Shown: piece after piece, positions 17,872-27,913 of the stretch
Layout of the letters: each line of letters starts with the position of its first letter
Numbering within the stretch: the stretch's first letter is position 1
Origin: Stephanodiscus triporus
Lineage: Eukaryota > Bacillariophyta > Thalassiosirophyceae > Thalassiosirales > Thalassiosiraceae
Assembly: GCA_036939755.1 (NCBI GenBank)
Contig: JALLAZ010000375.1
Coordinates: forward strand, 1 to 28,060
Direction: 5' to 3'
DNA: 28,060 nt
Made by a program: the position numbers and the translations under genes
The notes under the pieces: model-generated
What the model was told of the DNA's origin: nothing
The model's database searches: none
Seen by the model: only the letters and a program-made list of their open reading frames with translations

Positions 17872-19231
17872 ATGGTACCCATGGTTCAGCTCAAGCTGGT
17901 CGCCACCGCGACCGTGATAGCCGCCTGTTGTTCGACTGTCGCCTATCGCGCGAAGGTGCTGTCGTTCCAAACACCCATCACATACCCCCTCCTAAAGATG
18001 GGAAAGCGTTTGGCCCAAAGGCATCGAATAGGCGGACAATTCCCATTGATGCCAAGCTTTGTGGCGATTGGAGATGGCCAAATGAAGAACGATGGCGCTG
18101 ATAAGTTGGTCGAGTGGCTGGAAGGTAGGAGTGGATTCTCACCCTCGGTCGCAGTCGACGCGGATAGTCAAGGTCTACGAGGTCTGTATGCCAAGAACGA
18201 TATCAAATCTGGACAAATCATAGTAGAGGTCCCATACGACTCTGCGCTGTTGGTAGGGGATTCGATTTGGGCTAGAAAAGTCGACGACTTCGATGTCCCG
18301 GGAAGCGATGAATGGTCCACGGATGATTTGGATGATGTCTATCAGGGATTGAATTTCTTGAGACACTTCGTTGGAAATCGTGAATATTCTCCGTATGTCG
18401 ACAATTTGCCACAAACACCGTCATCGGGGGACGAAGCCGGCCTGACGCCAGACTTTTGGAGCTCCGAATTCATATCTGGTTTGGAGGTGCCGGCATTAGT
18501 CAAACAAATACAAAGCAGGAAACAAATAGTGGAAGAAGTTGCCAAGAAAAGGGGCGTAAATGAAAACGAGCTGAGATGGGCCACGTTCATGGTACGGTCG
18601 AGAAGATTTACCACATGGAATATGATAGATGACCCGAAAAGCAAACAGGATAGGAGACTATTCGGTGTATTTCCTCTCCGACGAAACAAAATCGAGCAGA
18701 CACAGGGGTTTCTGCTGCCGCTCATCGACATGGCAAATCATGAACATAATCCAAATGCCGGTTTGAGGATAAGCGTCAACAGAATCACGAGAGGTTTTGA
18801 TGACACCTCTAAATTCGCGCTGAAGGCTCTGAGACCAATAAAGAAGGGTGAGGAGGTGACCATATCGTACGGTGAAGGTGACAGAACGAGCCTGGATCTA
18901 CTGGGTTAGTCTAGAATATTTCTCCTTCACAGAAGACGAGTGATCGTTGACTAACTGTCTTTTGTTGCACTTACGCTGTAATAATACCGTAATAGACAAA
19001 TATGGCTTTTTCGCTGTGGGAAACGAGGCGGATAAGAAAATTGATTGGGAAGAAATGAGCCCTAAGTTTACCACTACACTGGAGGAAGACGAGGCAGAGC
19101 TGGCGATGACTGCAAATATGAATCCCCAAAGTAAGCGAACCATGCTGTCTCTGCGCATATTGATGAAGCGATTGAGTAATTTTCAAATGAAAACTTCAGA
19201 TAATGATGGATGGCATCAAACCCCGGTATAG
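17872..19231 (+). CDS. SET-domain lysine methyltransferase, Rubisco LSMT/SETD3-SETD6 class
   Basis: Two exons, 17872-18904 and 18996-19231 (91-bp intron, phase 1), 422 aa. The N-terminus has a hydrophobic stretch (about residues 6-25) after MVPMVQLK that could be a signal peptide or part of a plastid-type presequence, though no ASAFAP motif is seen. Split SET domain: N-part GLRGLYAKNDIKSGQIIVEVP (about 101-121), a helical insert, then LLPLIDMANHEHNPNAGL with the conserved NH pair (289-290), and KKGEEVTISYGEGDRTSLDLLDKYGF spanning the splice. This order is that of non-histone lysine methyltransferases such as Rubisco LSMT, SETD3 and SETD6, which use S-adenosylmethionine. The region after the SET is shorter than the usual Rubis-subs-bind domain, so the C-terminus may be trimmed or have another exon. 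Substrate unknown. Confidence 0.9.
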
Positions 19232-19561
19232 TAGCTTGTCATCGGATGTCAATGAGTTGGAGACAAAAATTAGATAGGGTAAATTGATTGGTATATTGAG
19301 GGTGTAAGAGTGAGCGTGGACGGAAACGAGCAAGGCATAGTAAGCTTTGGGGACATGGCAAGCCGCCATTTGTCGATGTATTCATGGATGACAAAGTCAG
19401 TCCTACATTATCGACAACTGCCTCGATTCATGGTGTGGAAGTGGTGCGTGATTTAAGTTTGCGGGTGTCTATTTCGCTGCGCTATCGCATGACGATCATG
19501 TTGCCATACCATAGAGTGATTAGTTTCATCAACATCTGATACTTTTCTACCTCTAGAGTAT
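19232..19561. other. Intergenic between convergent SET and CLN3 genes
   Basis: 330 bp of 3' flank. No ORF, repeat or RNA gene recognised. Confidence 0.5.
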
Positions 19562-21533
19562 TTACATATTTACAGGGCAATCAACGACCGCTCCTTCGAT
19601 GCCGTGTTTGTTGTAGATGCAGCTTTGAAGAAACAACGAGAGGACATCAGCAACCAAAATGCCCAAGGAATCTGCAACGCCAACGCTCGCGATGGCGAAC
19701 TCTCTCAAGTCCATGGGCATATCCATGTTAACTCTGGAAAAGCCCTGGACATAGACACTTCCACCAAGCAAACCCGCAAAGAAGCAGGGAAGCATTAGGG
19801 AGTAGTTGTACCAGAAGTGATGTAACGAGTCCAACCAGAAGAAATAAAGATTGACAATTTGAAGGAATGGCATTAACCAAAGAGTTGTAATCGAGGCGGT
19901 CCACATGTTTCCCGAAGAACGGGATATGAACACGCCGGCTTGGTACTGTGGAGTGAAAAAGCGTAAGATGATCACATAGAAGTGAAGTTTAAATACTACA
20001 CGTTGTGTTGTAAGATAACATTCCACTCACTGTCCAGTTGCTGTAATGATAGAATTGGGCTCTTGCGGTGGCGCTCGTCACCGGAAATCCAATCGCCGAC
20101 CAAACGCCTGCTTGGAGCATGTATTCTGCCGCGTACACAGTGAACAATGGGATTGTATACCGCCAAAGAGAGAGCACCAGCTGAAAGCGTTCATATGCTG
20201 TGATGTTGCGCGATGGAACGGATAAATCTGTTTGTAATTGCTGCATTGTGTCAGGGTGCGTGATATCTGTATTGGACATCTCTAGCGCTGAACCAGATTC
20301 CTCTCCACCGTAGCCATGTCTGCGGCGCGTTAGACTGTTGTCATGAATATCACATTCATCAACGAAGAGAAAAGATTCTAGGCTGCTAGATGGTCCAGCT
20401 TCGGGTTGAACCAATCGTTGCGCACTGTTATCCATGTCGTGTAGTCCTTTGAGATAGATGAGTGAATATGCGGGCGGGAATGCCATGGCACTCCAAACCG
20501 TAGCGCTTAGACCCCAACCAAAGAATTCTGAAAAGAGCGCTTTGTATGCGAATCCCACGATTCCAGCAAGTCCCGTGCCTGACGAAAAAGCAGTGATGCA
20601 TGTTCTTTGGTGCGTGACTCCCTGCTTCATCAATTTCCCTGTATTGACCTCTGATTCGGTTTCATCAATATTGTCATCCAGTCGATATTCTTGTTCAAAG
20701 TTCTGTCGAGAAACATTGACAGTTTCTGTCGGCCCCTCAGAAATAGCACGATATGAATCAGGAGCAGCAATCGTAGGGAGAATCATGCTGTCGAACTTTC
20801 CGGCAAGCGCCAGTAATGATGCCTTGGAGAAGAAAGGCGAGCGAAACAAAGATTGAGAATGAGAAAAGGGCGAGTACATATCATTATCGGGCCGAAATGT
20901 CATCACCTACGAAATCCAGCCTCACCTCCCCCAAGCTGCTCGCGAAGCTCATGAATGATACACCTACCAATTCAAGCGCCAGGCCCAAACTCTTGTCGCC
21001 TCCATTCCTCGAATCTCGATCGCCGTCACTATCCTCTTTCAGTTCATCTCGGAATGTCCCACCGCAACCAACCAAAAAGCACGAAAGTCCCATCGTAACG
21101 CTAGCCATCGATATGCGGGTTTTGTACGATATCAAATGAAACCAGTACGGAGCCGATATTTTCACCATCTGCGTGTGAGAATGCACGACGCGAACAGAAG
21201 CGTATCCTAGTTACCCAGCGTCAAACGGTCGAACGAACCAATGTCGATTGCAGCGCACTGATCCTCTCACTCACCAGACCGGGTATAATATTGGATATGA
21301 ACTGATTTTGTCATAAATGGAGATCGATGTCAGTTAATCATGATCCCGATGGAAGAGGTACGAATAATGCCACGAAGGATGTCTTAACTTACAACAAGAG
21401 CGACGCCGCCGGCGGAGATATTGGTGGCACAAGCGAGCATCAGGACCCATGGCGAATTGTTCAGCAATCCAAGCAGCCAGAAAGATCGAACGGCTTTCGA
21501 GGCCGCGTTCGAGTCGAGGAAGCAGCCGGTCAT
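19562..21533 (-). CDS. CLN3: CLN3/battenin-family membrane protein
   Basis: Five exons on the minus strand: 21533-21393, 21301-21275 (27 bp), 21168-20926, 20822-20031 and 19945-19562. Introns are 91, 106, 103 and 85 bp, all phase 0, giving 528 aa. Family blocks appear in order: FWLLGLLNNSPWVLMLACA (first membrane span), NIIPGLMVKISAPYWFHL, SFASSLGEASLLALAG formed across a splice, FSSGTGLAGIVGF, IPLFTVYAAEYMLQAGVW, YQAGVFISRSS, and GLLGGSVYVQGF, then REFAIASVGVADSLGILVADV. CLN3 is a polytopic protein of the lysosome or vacuole, related to the SLC29/MFS-like fold and linked to glycerophosphodiester export and pH balance. Two hydrophilic inserts stand out: about residues 150-205, before the SSGTG motif, and a Ser-rich cytosolic loop of about 90 residues with VQPEAGPSSSLESF. 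The length exceeds human CLN3 (438 aa) because of these loops. Confidence 0.95.
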
Positions 21534-21613
21534 CCTACATCTACGTACGTACCTATTTATTTTTTTGGCGCGCAGAAATTGTGTGAGAAATCGGATCGGG
21601 CGCGACGTGAACC
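21534..21613. promoter_or_regulatory. 80-bp bidirectional start region with E2F-like site
   Basis: Only 80 bp separate the CLN3 ATG (minus) and the next ATG at 21614 (plus). It holds palindromic ACGTACGT at 21543-21550, an AT-rich T run, and TTTGGCGC at 21564-21571, which fits the E2F consensus TTTSSCGC. On the CLN3 side an AUG-UAG pair lies at 21540-21535, one base before the CLN3 AUG. Confidence 0.5.
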
Positions 21614-22712
21614 ATGGACGAGGAAGACAGCAAGCCGGCCGTGGCGTCGTCGACGATCCCCCCCCGCCGCGACGACGACGACGATGCCCCCCAGCAACAG
21701 CAGAAGCGTCGGAAGGACAATTCCGGCATGGCCGTCGTCGGCCTCGCGCCGGAGGAGGAGAAGGAGGAGGGGGCCGGGGGGGAAATCTGCGACGTTGCCG
21801 AGGTTCTGAACTTTCGTCCGGGCGATCGCCTCGAGGTCAAGTGGACCATCGTCGGCGACGAGGATGACAACGACGACCACGTCGACGACGCGGGGGGAGG
21901 GGGGGAGGGGGGAGAGGCGAAGGCGGCCGAGGGGTCCGCCGCCGCCGCCCCCAACGACGACGACGACGACGACGAAGGAGACGAAGAAGGGGGCGTCACG
22001 GTGTGGTGGGCGGCAACGCTCGTCAAGAAGACCGACCGGACTCACGTGCTCGCGGACGAGGAGAGGGGCGAGGGGACGGTCAGAGTGCCGATATACGAGT
22101 TGAATTACGTTCCCCTGGAAGGTGAGGATCCGATCCCCCCATACCATTCCCCCCACCCCCGCATTCGCTCGTCGTGTCCGTTCGTTTTGTGTGCCCGTTT
22201 CGCCGGTTTCACGCGTGGCTGACCCCCCCCACTCCCTCGCCTCGCCTCCCCCATCCTCCCCGCGTCGCTTCCCCCCAGAGCATGGATTCGACTCCCATTC
22301 CGCGGAGGACGTGGCGTTCGTCTCCAACACGACGCTGCTCAACCTGTCGACGGACGAGATCATGACGTTCCGCAGGGCGGGGGAGCCGAGTCCGCCGTCG
22401 TCTCCCGCCCCGTCCTACGAGGGAGAAGGAGAGGAGGCCGAGGGAATCGCCAGGGAATTCCTCGGACAGGACGAGATGATGGCGTTCATGAATCGCACCA
22501 TGCAACGGTGTCTCAAGAACACCGGCATCGACGTGAAGATGAGGGGACTGCCGATGTCGCAGCAGCTGATCATGGCCGAGCGCATCCGTAAGGCGAAGGA
22601 GGGGATGTTGGAAAGGATACTGGAGGAGACCGGCAGGATGGGCACGGGAGAGAAGGTCATCACCGAGGACGTGATTCGCAGGTGCGTGGCGCAAATGCCC
22701 GGAAGATATTGA
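21614..22712 (+). CDS. Unidentified acidic protein with a Tudor/Agenet-like segment
   Basis: Two exons, 21614-22121 and 22279-22712 (157-bp GT-AG intron with a C-rich 3' end, phase 1), 313 aa. The start has good context (GAACCATGG). I do not recognise the family. The N-terminal half is Asp/Glu/Gly-rich low complexity around a segment FRPGDRLEVKW ... VTVWWAATLVKK ... VRVPIYELNYVPLE, whose pattern resembles a Tudor/Agenet/SH3-like barrel for reading modified tails. This is only a resemblance. The C-terminal half is charged and helical (FLGQDEMMAFMNRTMQRC, LPMSQQLIMAERIRKAKEG, ILEETG, EDVIRRCVAQMPGRY). The splice is supported by phase and by a continuous LEEHGFDSH junction. It is head-to-head with CLN3. 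A nuclear or chromatin role is a guess. Confidence 0.72.
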
Positions 22713-23219
22713 TCGGGTTCAGATGGCAAGGAGTACGATGTAACGACGAGAGGCTCGTGATGGGATCATCGACCAGGCCTTCTGATATTACGTCATAGTT
22801 CGCGTTGAAGACGAAGCCGACTAGATAATGTGGGGAAATCAGGCAGTTACACATCGTAGTCATACATGTATCATAAGAAAGGGATAGGCAATGTTACAGG
22901 AGGTGCCCGCTGACCGCGGAGACTAAGTTGCCGCTGCCTTGCTTTTTGTTATCTTTCCATTCTCCGGAATACTACGCTCCGTCTGCAGACTTGTAAGTAG
23001 GTGCCACAGCCATGTCTTTCGTGTCATTCTTCCATTCCCCAACATTCCGGCGACGACTTAGGTGCGATGATGTCTACCTAGGGTTAGGGTTTTTGGAGTA
23101 CCAATTCCCACTTTCCCCAACTTCTTCCCACACTATTTATCGAGGTATGTACCTCTCGCCGCCCCAAAGCCGTCGTCGACCTTCTTCCCCATCCATCGTC
23201 GCCCAAACCACCCGAGACA
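22713..23219 (+). other. Intergenic upstream of RPC4 with a telo-box
   Basis: 507 bp without a supported gene. It includes the TAGGGTTAGGGTTTTT stretch at 23079-23094 and is far less GC-rich than its neighbours. Confidence 0.55.
23084..23092 (-). promoter_or_regulatory. Telo-box (AAACCCTAA) upstream of RPC4
   Basis: TTAGGGTTT on the plus strand is AAACCCTAA on the minus strand, inside a TAGGGTTAGGGTT run, ending 127 bp before the RPC4 ATG. In plants this motif marks promoters of translation and ribosome-biogenesis genes. Its role here is inferred by analogy. Confidence 0.4.
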
Positions 23220-24893
23220 ATGCCGCCGAAGAAGCCGCCGTCACAGGCCGGTAAATTCAAGCCCCTCATGCGCCCTGCGAAGAAGTTGGATGCGCCGCCT
23301 CCCGCGTCGTCCTCCGCGACCGCCGCCGCGCCGTCGTCGGCGGCGGCGGCGGCCGTCGCCGGAGGAGGAGGCCCGCCCGCGGGAGGAGCACGGGGCGGTC
23401 GGACGTCCGAGTCGGCGGGACGGGGCGGTGGTCGAGGTCGAGGTCGCGGCGGTCGGACGACCGCGGGCGGCGCGAGGGGGAGGGGCGGGGGACGATTCAT
23501 CGTCCCGACCGGGGCGACTTTCTTCACCGGCGAGGCCGCCAGGCGCCGCGGGGAGGCCGGCGGCGGAGGAGGCGGGGGGGGCGCCCGGACGACGGGAGGG
23601 ACGACGACGTCGTCGTCTTGGTCGACGGGGGGAGGAGGTGGCCTTGGGGCGGCGCGGTCGGCGGCGGGATCGATGGCCGCGGCCGCTGCGCGGGCCGGGG
23701 CCGGCGAGGGCGAGGAATTCATAGTGGCGGAGATGGCGGATGATGTGGACTGGTTCGGGAAGGGAGGAGACGACGACGATGGCCTCGGGGGGGGGAAGGA
23801 TAGGGGCGCATCGGACGGGCCGTCGAGGGGGGGGGGGCGGAGGAACGACGGCACGTCCGGCCTTTTCGACGACCAGAATCGGAACGACGACGACCGCGCC
23901 GGCGATCGTCGCGGCACGATGGCGGATCACGACGGCATTTCGACCGCGTTCCTCTACGATTCGGATTCCAGCGCGGAGGAGGGGAGGGCCGTCTACCGCG
24001 CGGGGGGGAAGAGGCGTGGCGGAGGAGACGCCGCGGGCGGCGGAGGCCCGCCGCCGACGCAGCTGCCTTTCCCCGTCGCTCCCCATCAACGTCCCATGTA
24101 CAACTGTCAGGAGGAGGGCAACGATTATCACGGGGAGGAGAAGAAAACTCCCGATCCCCGTCATGCGACGTCATCGTCCTCCGCGGGAGTGACGGCGACC
24201 GCATCTTCTCCCTCCAAGCTGAGGGATCCTCCGTTGCATTCGCCATTCATGGACAACGCGTCTGTCTCGGCCGAATCGAACGATCGGGCGGTGACGATGG
24301 ATAGTTCATGGTTCCTGATGAAGTTCCCGACGCGACTGCCGCGTTTGGACGCCTCGCCTTCGTCGTCGGGCGCCTCCAGGAAGAAGGCGGCGGCTCGCAT
24401 CAAGAGCGAATTGTTCGACGAGGGTGACGATGACGTGCCAGACCTCGTGGGGAGCAGCTCCCATGCCGATGCGAGCGTTGCCGGAGAAGTCGGAGCTCTG
24501 GCATCGTCGGCGACTGCGTCGTCCGGTCTGCTGGGATACGATGATACATTGAAGGATGCCGCCGCTGGTAGGTACGGTAGAATCGTTGTTCGTAAAAGCG
24601 GAAAAATGGAATTAATTGTTGGCGGGGGTGGCAATGGTCAAGAGGTAAGAAAAGTACCACGGCTCTTTTTCCCATCTCCTTCGGTTCATTTTTCAAGTTC
24701 AACTGCTTCGTCTCTTTGCTATTTTCGACATCTCTCCAAGGTTCATCTGCTCATCCACGAGGGACTGCAATGCGGTTTCCGTCAGGAGGCGGTATCCATC
24801 GATCCCGACAAAGCAACTTTCGTGTCGTTGGGGTGTGTGAACAAATCGCTTGTCGTGACGCCGGACATAGAACGCGCATTTGATTTTTCGTGA
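23220..24893 (+). CDS. POLR3D: DNA-directed RNA polymerase III subunit RPC4 (C53-like)
   Basis: Exons 23220-24644 and 24741-24893, joined by a 96-bp intron in phase 0, give 525 aa. The N-terminus is basic and intrinsically disordered: KFKPLMRPAKK, then RGRGRGG-rich and poly-Gly/Ala runs, typical of RPC4 proteins. After an acidic middle come the conserved C-terminal blocks: WFLMKFPTRLPRL (about 360-372), GRYGRIVVRKSGKMELIVGG (the LxVRKSGKxxL signature) and, after the splice, VHLLIHEG ... DPDKATFVSLGCVNKSLVVTPDI, which corresponds to the RPC4 end with its GxVxxKLVxTPD motif. RPC4 pairs with RPC5 in the TFIIF-like module of Pol III and acts in termination and reinitiation on tRNA and 5S genes. 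The intron is open in frame, so an unspliced form would add 32 residues. Confidence 0.86.
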   Translation: MPPKKPPSQAGKFKPLMRPAKKLDAPPPASSSATAAAPSSAAAAAVAGGGGPPAGGARGGRTSESAGRGGGRGRGRGGRTTAGGARGRGGGRFIVPTGATFFTGEAARRRGEAGGGGGGGGARTTGGTTTSSSWSTGGGGGLGAARSAAGSMAAAAARAGAGEGEEFIVAEMADDVDWFGKGGDDDDGLGGGKDRGASDGPSRGGGRRNDGTSGLFDDQNRNDDDRAGDRRGTMADHDGISTAFLYDSDSSAEEGRAVYRAGGKRRGGGDAAGGGGPPPTQLPFPVAPHQRPMYNCQEEGNDYHGEEKKTPDPRHATSSSSAGVTATASSPSKLRDPPLHSPFMDNASVSAESNDRAVTMDSSWFLMKFPTRLPRLDASPSSSGASRKKAAARIKSELFDEGDDDVPDLVGSSSHADASVAGEVGALASSATASSGLLGYDDTLKDAAAGRYGRIVVRKSGKMELIVGGGGNGQEVRKVPRLFFPSPSVHFSSSTASSLCYFRHLSKVHLLIHEGLQCGFRQEAVSIDPDKATFVSLGCVNKSLVVTPDIERAFDFS

Positions 24894-25332
24894 CCAAGGG
24901 TGATCAAATGACATTGCACTAAATGGAGGGCATTCCTATGGCAAGCTGTTCTTTGATTCACCGAATAAATCGATTGAATAGTTGCGCTGAATCAGCTGTA
25001 AATATTGTTTGATGAGGACGGAGCTATGCTTACAGCATACAATACTCAAATGACGCACATTGCAAATGCCCAAAACAATAGAAATCGCTTTTCTGTGGGA
25101 GCCGCTTTACGTCACCATCGTCGCATAGCAATGATTTCTAGGATGACAGGTACACAAATTATAGCCTAATATTATTTCACTCTTTATTTAAATTCAATAA
25201 TCCACCAAAGAGTTGGCGACTGGCTCCTTGGATTGTTGCTCCCCACTTTGACTGGTATGTTGGTCTTCATATCTGAACCTTGTCGGCTGCCGCCTGTCAA
25301 TTGGTGAGCAGGTCGGGGCCGAATAATATTGA
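24894..25332. other. Intergenic 3' of RPC4
   Basis: 439 bp, AT-rich, with A/T runs near 25165-25200. No gene or repeat recognised. Confidence 0.5.
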
Positions 25333-25884
25333 TCAGGTAGTACTTGATTCAAAGTTTGCTCCCTCTCGTCGCAACCACCCCCGATGGACGACGATGATCC
25401 CATCCAGAATCATGTCGTTTTGCGATTGCGTTGATCTCATATGAAGATGATGGCCGTGGTTGCTGGTGCAATCTTCGTCTTCCTTCCCGCTCGTCGCGTC
25501 GATCACACCCGACAGCAATCTCACGCCCTCCAAAATGCCGGCCATTCCGTCGCTAACTCCGGACAAAGTCCGGGATAGTACGCTGTTCTCCCCTCCGGCG
25601 ACGACGCTCCTCGCATTCCTCCCAATCCTCCCCCTCCCGCGCCGCCGTACAAAATTACGCATCGCTTCCTCCCGGATGTACCAAAACAGCCCCCTCATGC
25701 GCGCGGCACCCCTCCCCACGTACGTGTCCACAAATTCGCTCCCTGAACAAACGGCAAAGCAGTCGATCACGTTCCCCCCCAGGCCGCGATGGATGCCACC
25801 GCCGACGTCCCGTCCTGCCTCCCCAGCGATCGTGCAGGCAAGCAGCGACTTGCCAGACCCGGGAGGTGTTGGGATGGGGGGCAC
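25333..25884 (-). pseudogene. Remnant of an FtsH-like AAA ATPase
   Basis: A 184-codon minus-strand frame beginning at GTG, or at a splice acceptor TGTCAG|GTG at 25885. Near its start is a Walker A-like [18 protein letters not shown] (about 25866-25813), then [22 protein letters not shown] (about 25750-25683), the pore-loop/sensor stretch typical of FtsH-type proteases, and [16 protein letters not shown] Gly-rich 15-residue insert separates the two. The expected Walker B (FIDEID), arginine fingers and zinc protease are absent. The frame drifts into unrelated sequence and stops. I find no upstream exon with the AAA N-part. It could be a truncated gene or one broad exon of a larger, heavily spliced gene. 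The first seems likelier. Confidence 0.5.
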
Positions 25885-25920
25885 CTGACATGCTCTTGCC
25901 CATGGTTTTTTCTAAGTTGT

Positions 25921-26004
25921 GGGGTGTCAGAGTATTACACTCTCTACCACTACTGTTGCTGTGGGATGTCAGAGTATCACACTCTCTACTACTATTGTAG
26001 TGAA
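25921..26004. repeat. Two-copy 42-bp tandem repeat
   Basis: Copies start at 25921 and 25963, sharing TGTCAGAGTATxACACTCTC and a CTAC/TACT tail with a few substitutions. Each copy contains a small AGAGT...ACTCT stem. It lies directly upstream of the AAA remnant. Confidence 0.8.
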
Positions 26005-27913
26005 GAGGGCTAAGTTGTGGGTCTGGCGGCCTTGGCAGCGGACTGGGGGCCGGCGGATCGTTGGGAAGGGGGGTCCTGTTTGTCACCTACTCACTGTTGG
26101 TGAGCGGCAGGCACATGGAGGACATCATCGCTTGCCAAGCGTGGCGTTGGCGCGATGGAAATGCTTGCGTTGGAGGTGGAAGTCGTCTCTGAAACGCGTG
26201 AACGTCCATTGCCGCGGTCGATTGGATCAGAAACGGGTTGCGACCATGACCATCACGTCAAAGACATCTGCCGCCGTGCAATCGGTGACCAAGGTGAAGA
26301 CGAGTGCTGGGAAAGAGGTGGAAGTGATCGAATTCAAAAGCTCGAACAAAGATGACAACAGGAACGCGGGAAGGGGCGCCGCGTGAGGAGGAGGGGGTGA
26401 GTCTGGAGAGGAATAAACAACCAGTTTGCGGACGAGCTGTTATCGATTGCTCAACAACTAATGAGTGATGGCATCGTTAATACTTCCCAAGATGATGTCG
26501 GTGCACCCTTTCGCTTGAATTCGACAATGTTGCATACGTCTCTTCTTGGACTCGACCATTGAACTGCATCATGGTCAATCTGGTAAAGGATATGATTCCT
26601 GTGAGGAACATGAATCTCAGCCAGATACTCCGTGCAGGAGTTAGGAGCGATCTGCCGAATGGGCAGAAGAGACTCTGTCTGTCCTACCTCATTGCTGGAC
26701 TATTTGCCACAGCATTCTTGGTTAACACTTGCTTGCCTGTAATTTTTGATCTGATTCCTTGTCTCAAATGAAAGCAGGGAACAACAGAGGAAGACTTCAA
26801 AGAGAGAATGGTTCCATCAACATCAAGGATTGCCAGTCTTTATCTACACGCATGATTGAGTACACTCTCGAGAGTTACATGAAAATCTATGCTGAAGGAA
26901 AGGATGTAATGACTGCATTCTTGAATTACATCAAAGAGAATGATTACATCACCATCGAGCTTAGTGATACTCAGATGGACATGATTGACTCTGATTACAG
27001 GAGCAACAGGAGGAGAACTGGAGGACAGCCTGATGGACAATTTTCCTGGAAGAGACACCGATGCTCAGTTGCACTAACTAACTTCTTAGTAACATTTTTT
27101 TTGTACTAATTTTGTAGAGTGCATGTGTAAAAAACTCTCTACTTACATTACAGCAGAATTTGCTACGGCAGAATAGTACCTTGATGGTTGACTACCCTCG
27201 TCGATCATCAAAAGCACAACCACCATGGTGGAGTTGGTTGCCGGTCTCTAGCGGCATGGCTTTTGCTTTTTTCTGTCGCCCCACCCCGGCAGCCTCTGCG
27301 GAAGAGGTTGGCCGAGGGCAGTGTGGCAGCGTTCAACTAGTAAATGATATAAATTAACTGAGAAAAAAATTACGATTTAATTTAGTTTCCGACTATCCTT
27401 TGTCTTCTACCCCCTCCAAAAATGGTGCTATCATGCATCTCCTGCCTTCTGCTTGTTGCGCCTCCCCTCCTTAGTCCTCTCCGTTGTGGCCGCCTGTTTT
27501 TTGGTTGGTTGTTGTGTTGAATATCATCGATAGGGTCCGCCAAAAGCAACGATGCATTTTATATTATTATTATTTTTCGTCGCTCAATTTGACGCCCCAA
27601 ACGAATGGATGGTGTAACCTCCCCGTGCTCTCCGCCACGTGCACCTCCACTGAAACATCTACCCCATTGCTTCTGCCGACTTTCGGTTGATTGTAGCATT
27701 GCATCATCAATTGGCAGCCACCTAAGGCCGAGACACCACCCCTCTCTCTGTTTTTCAATGGGTTGCGTTTCGACACCCCAAACAGGAGAACCAACAACGG
27801 CGCCGCCCAACCCGATGGCGGGCGCCTTGCATGGGACCATAGGGAGCGGTGGCGCCGCTGGCTTACCCATGGAGGGAGAGGGCCAAAGCCGCTGGAGGGT
27901 AGGGCCATTTTGG

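Noticed and set aside
21557..22363. 268-codon minus-strand ORF
   Set aside because: Antisense of the plus-strand gene at 21614, low complexity only, and it would overlap the CLN3 start region.
23079..23094. Telomere end or interstitial telomere
   Set aside because: Fewer than two full TTAGGG units, inside a promoter between genes.
23084..24164. Two long minus-strand ORFs opposite RPC4
   Set aside because: Pro/Arg/Ser-rich mirrors of the RGG/Gly/Ala-rich N-terminus of RPC4. No independent signature.
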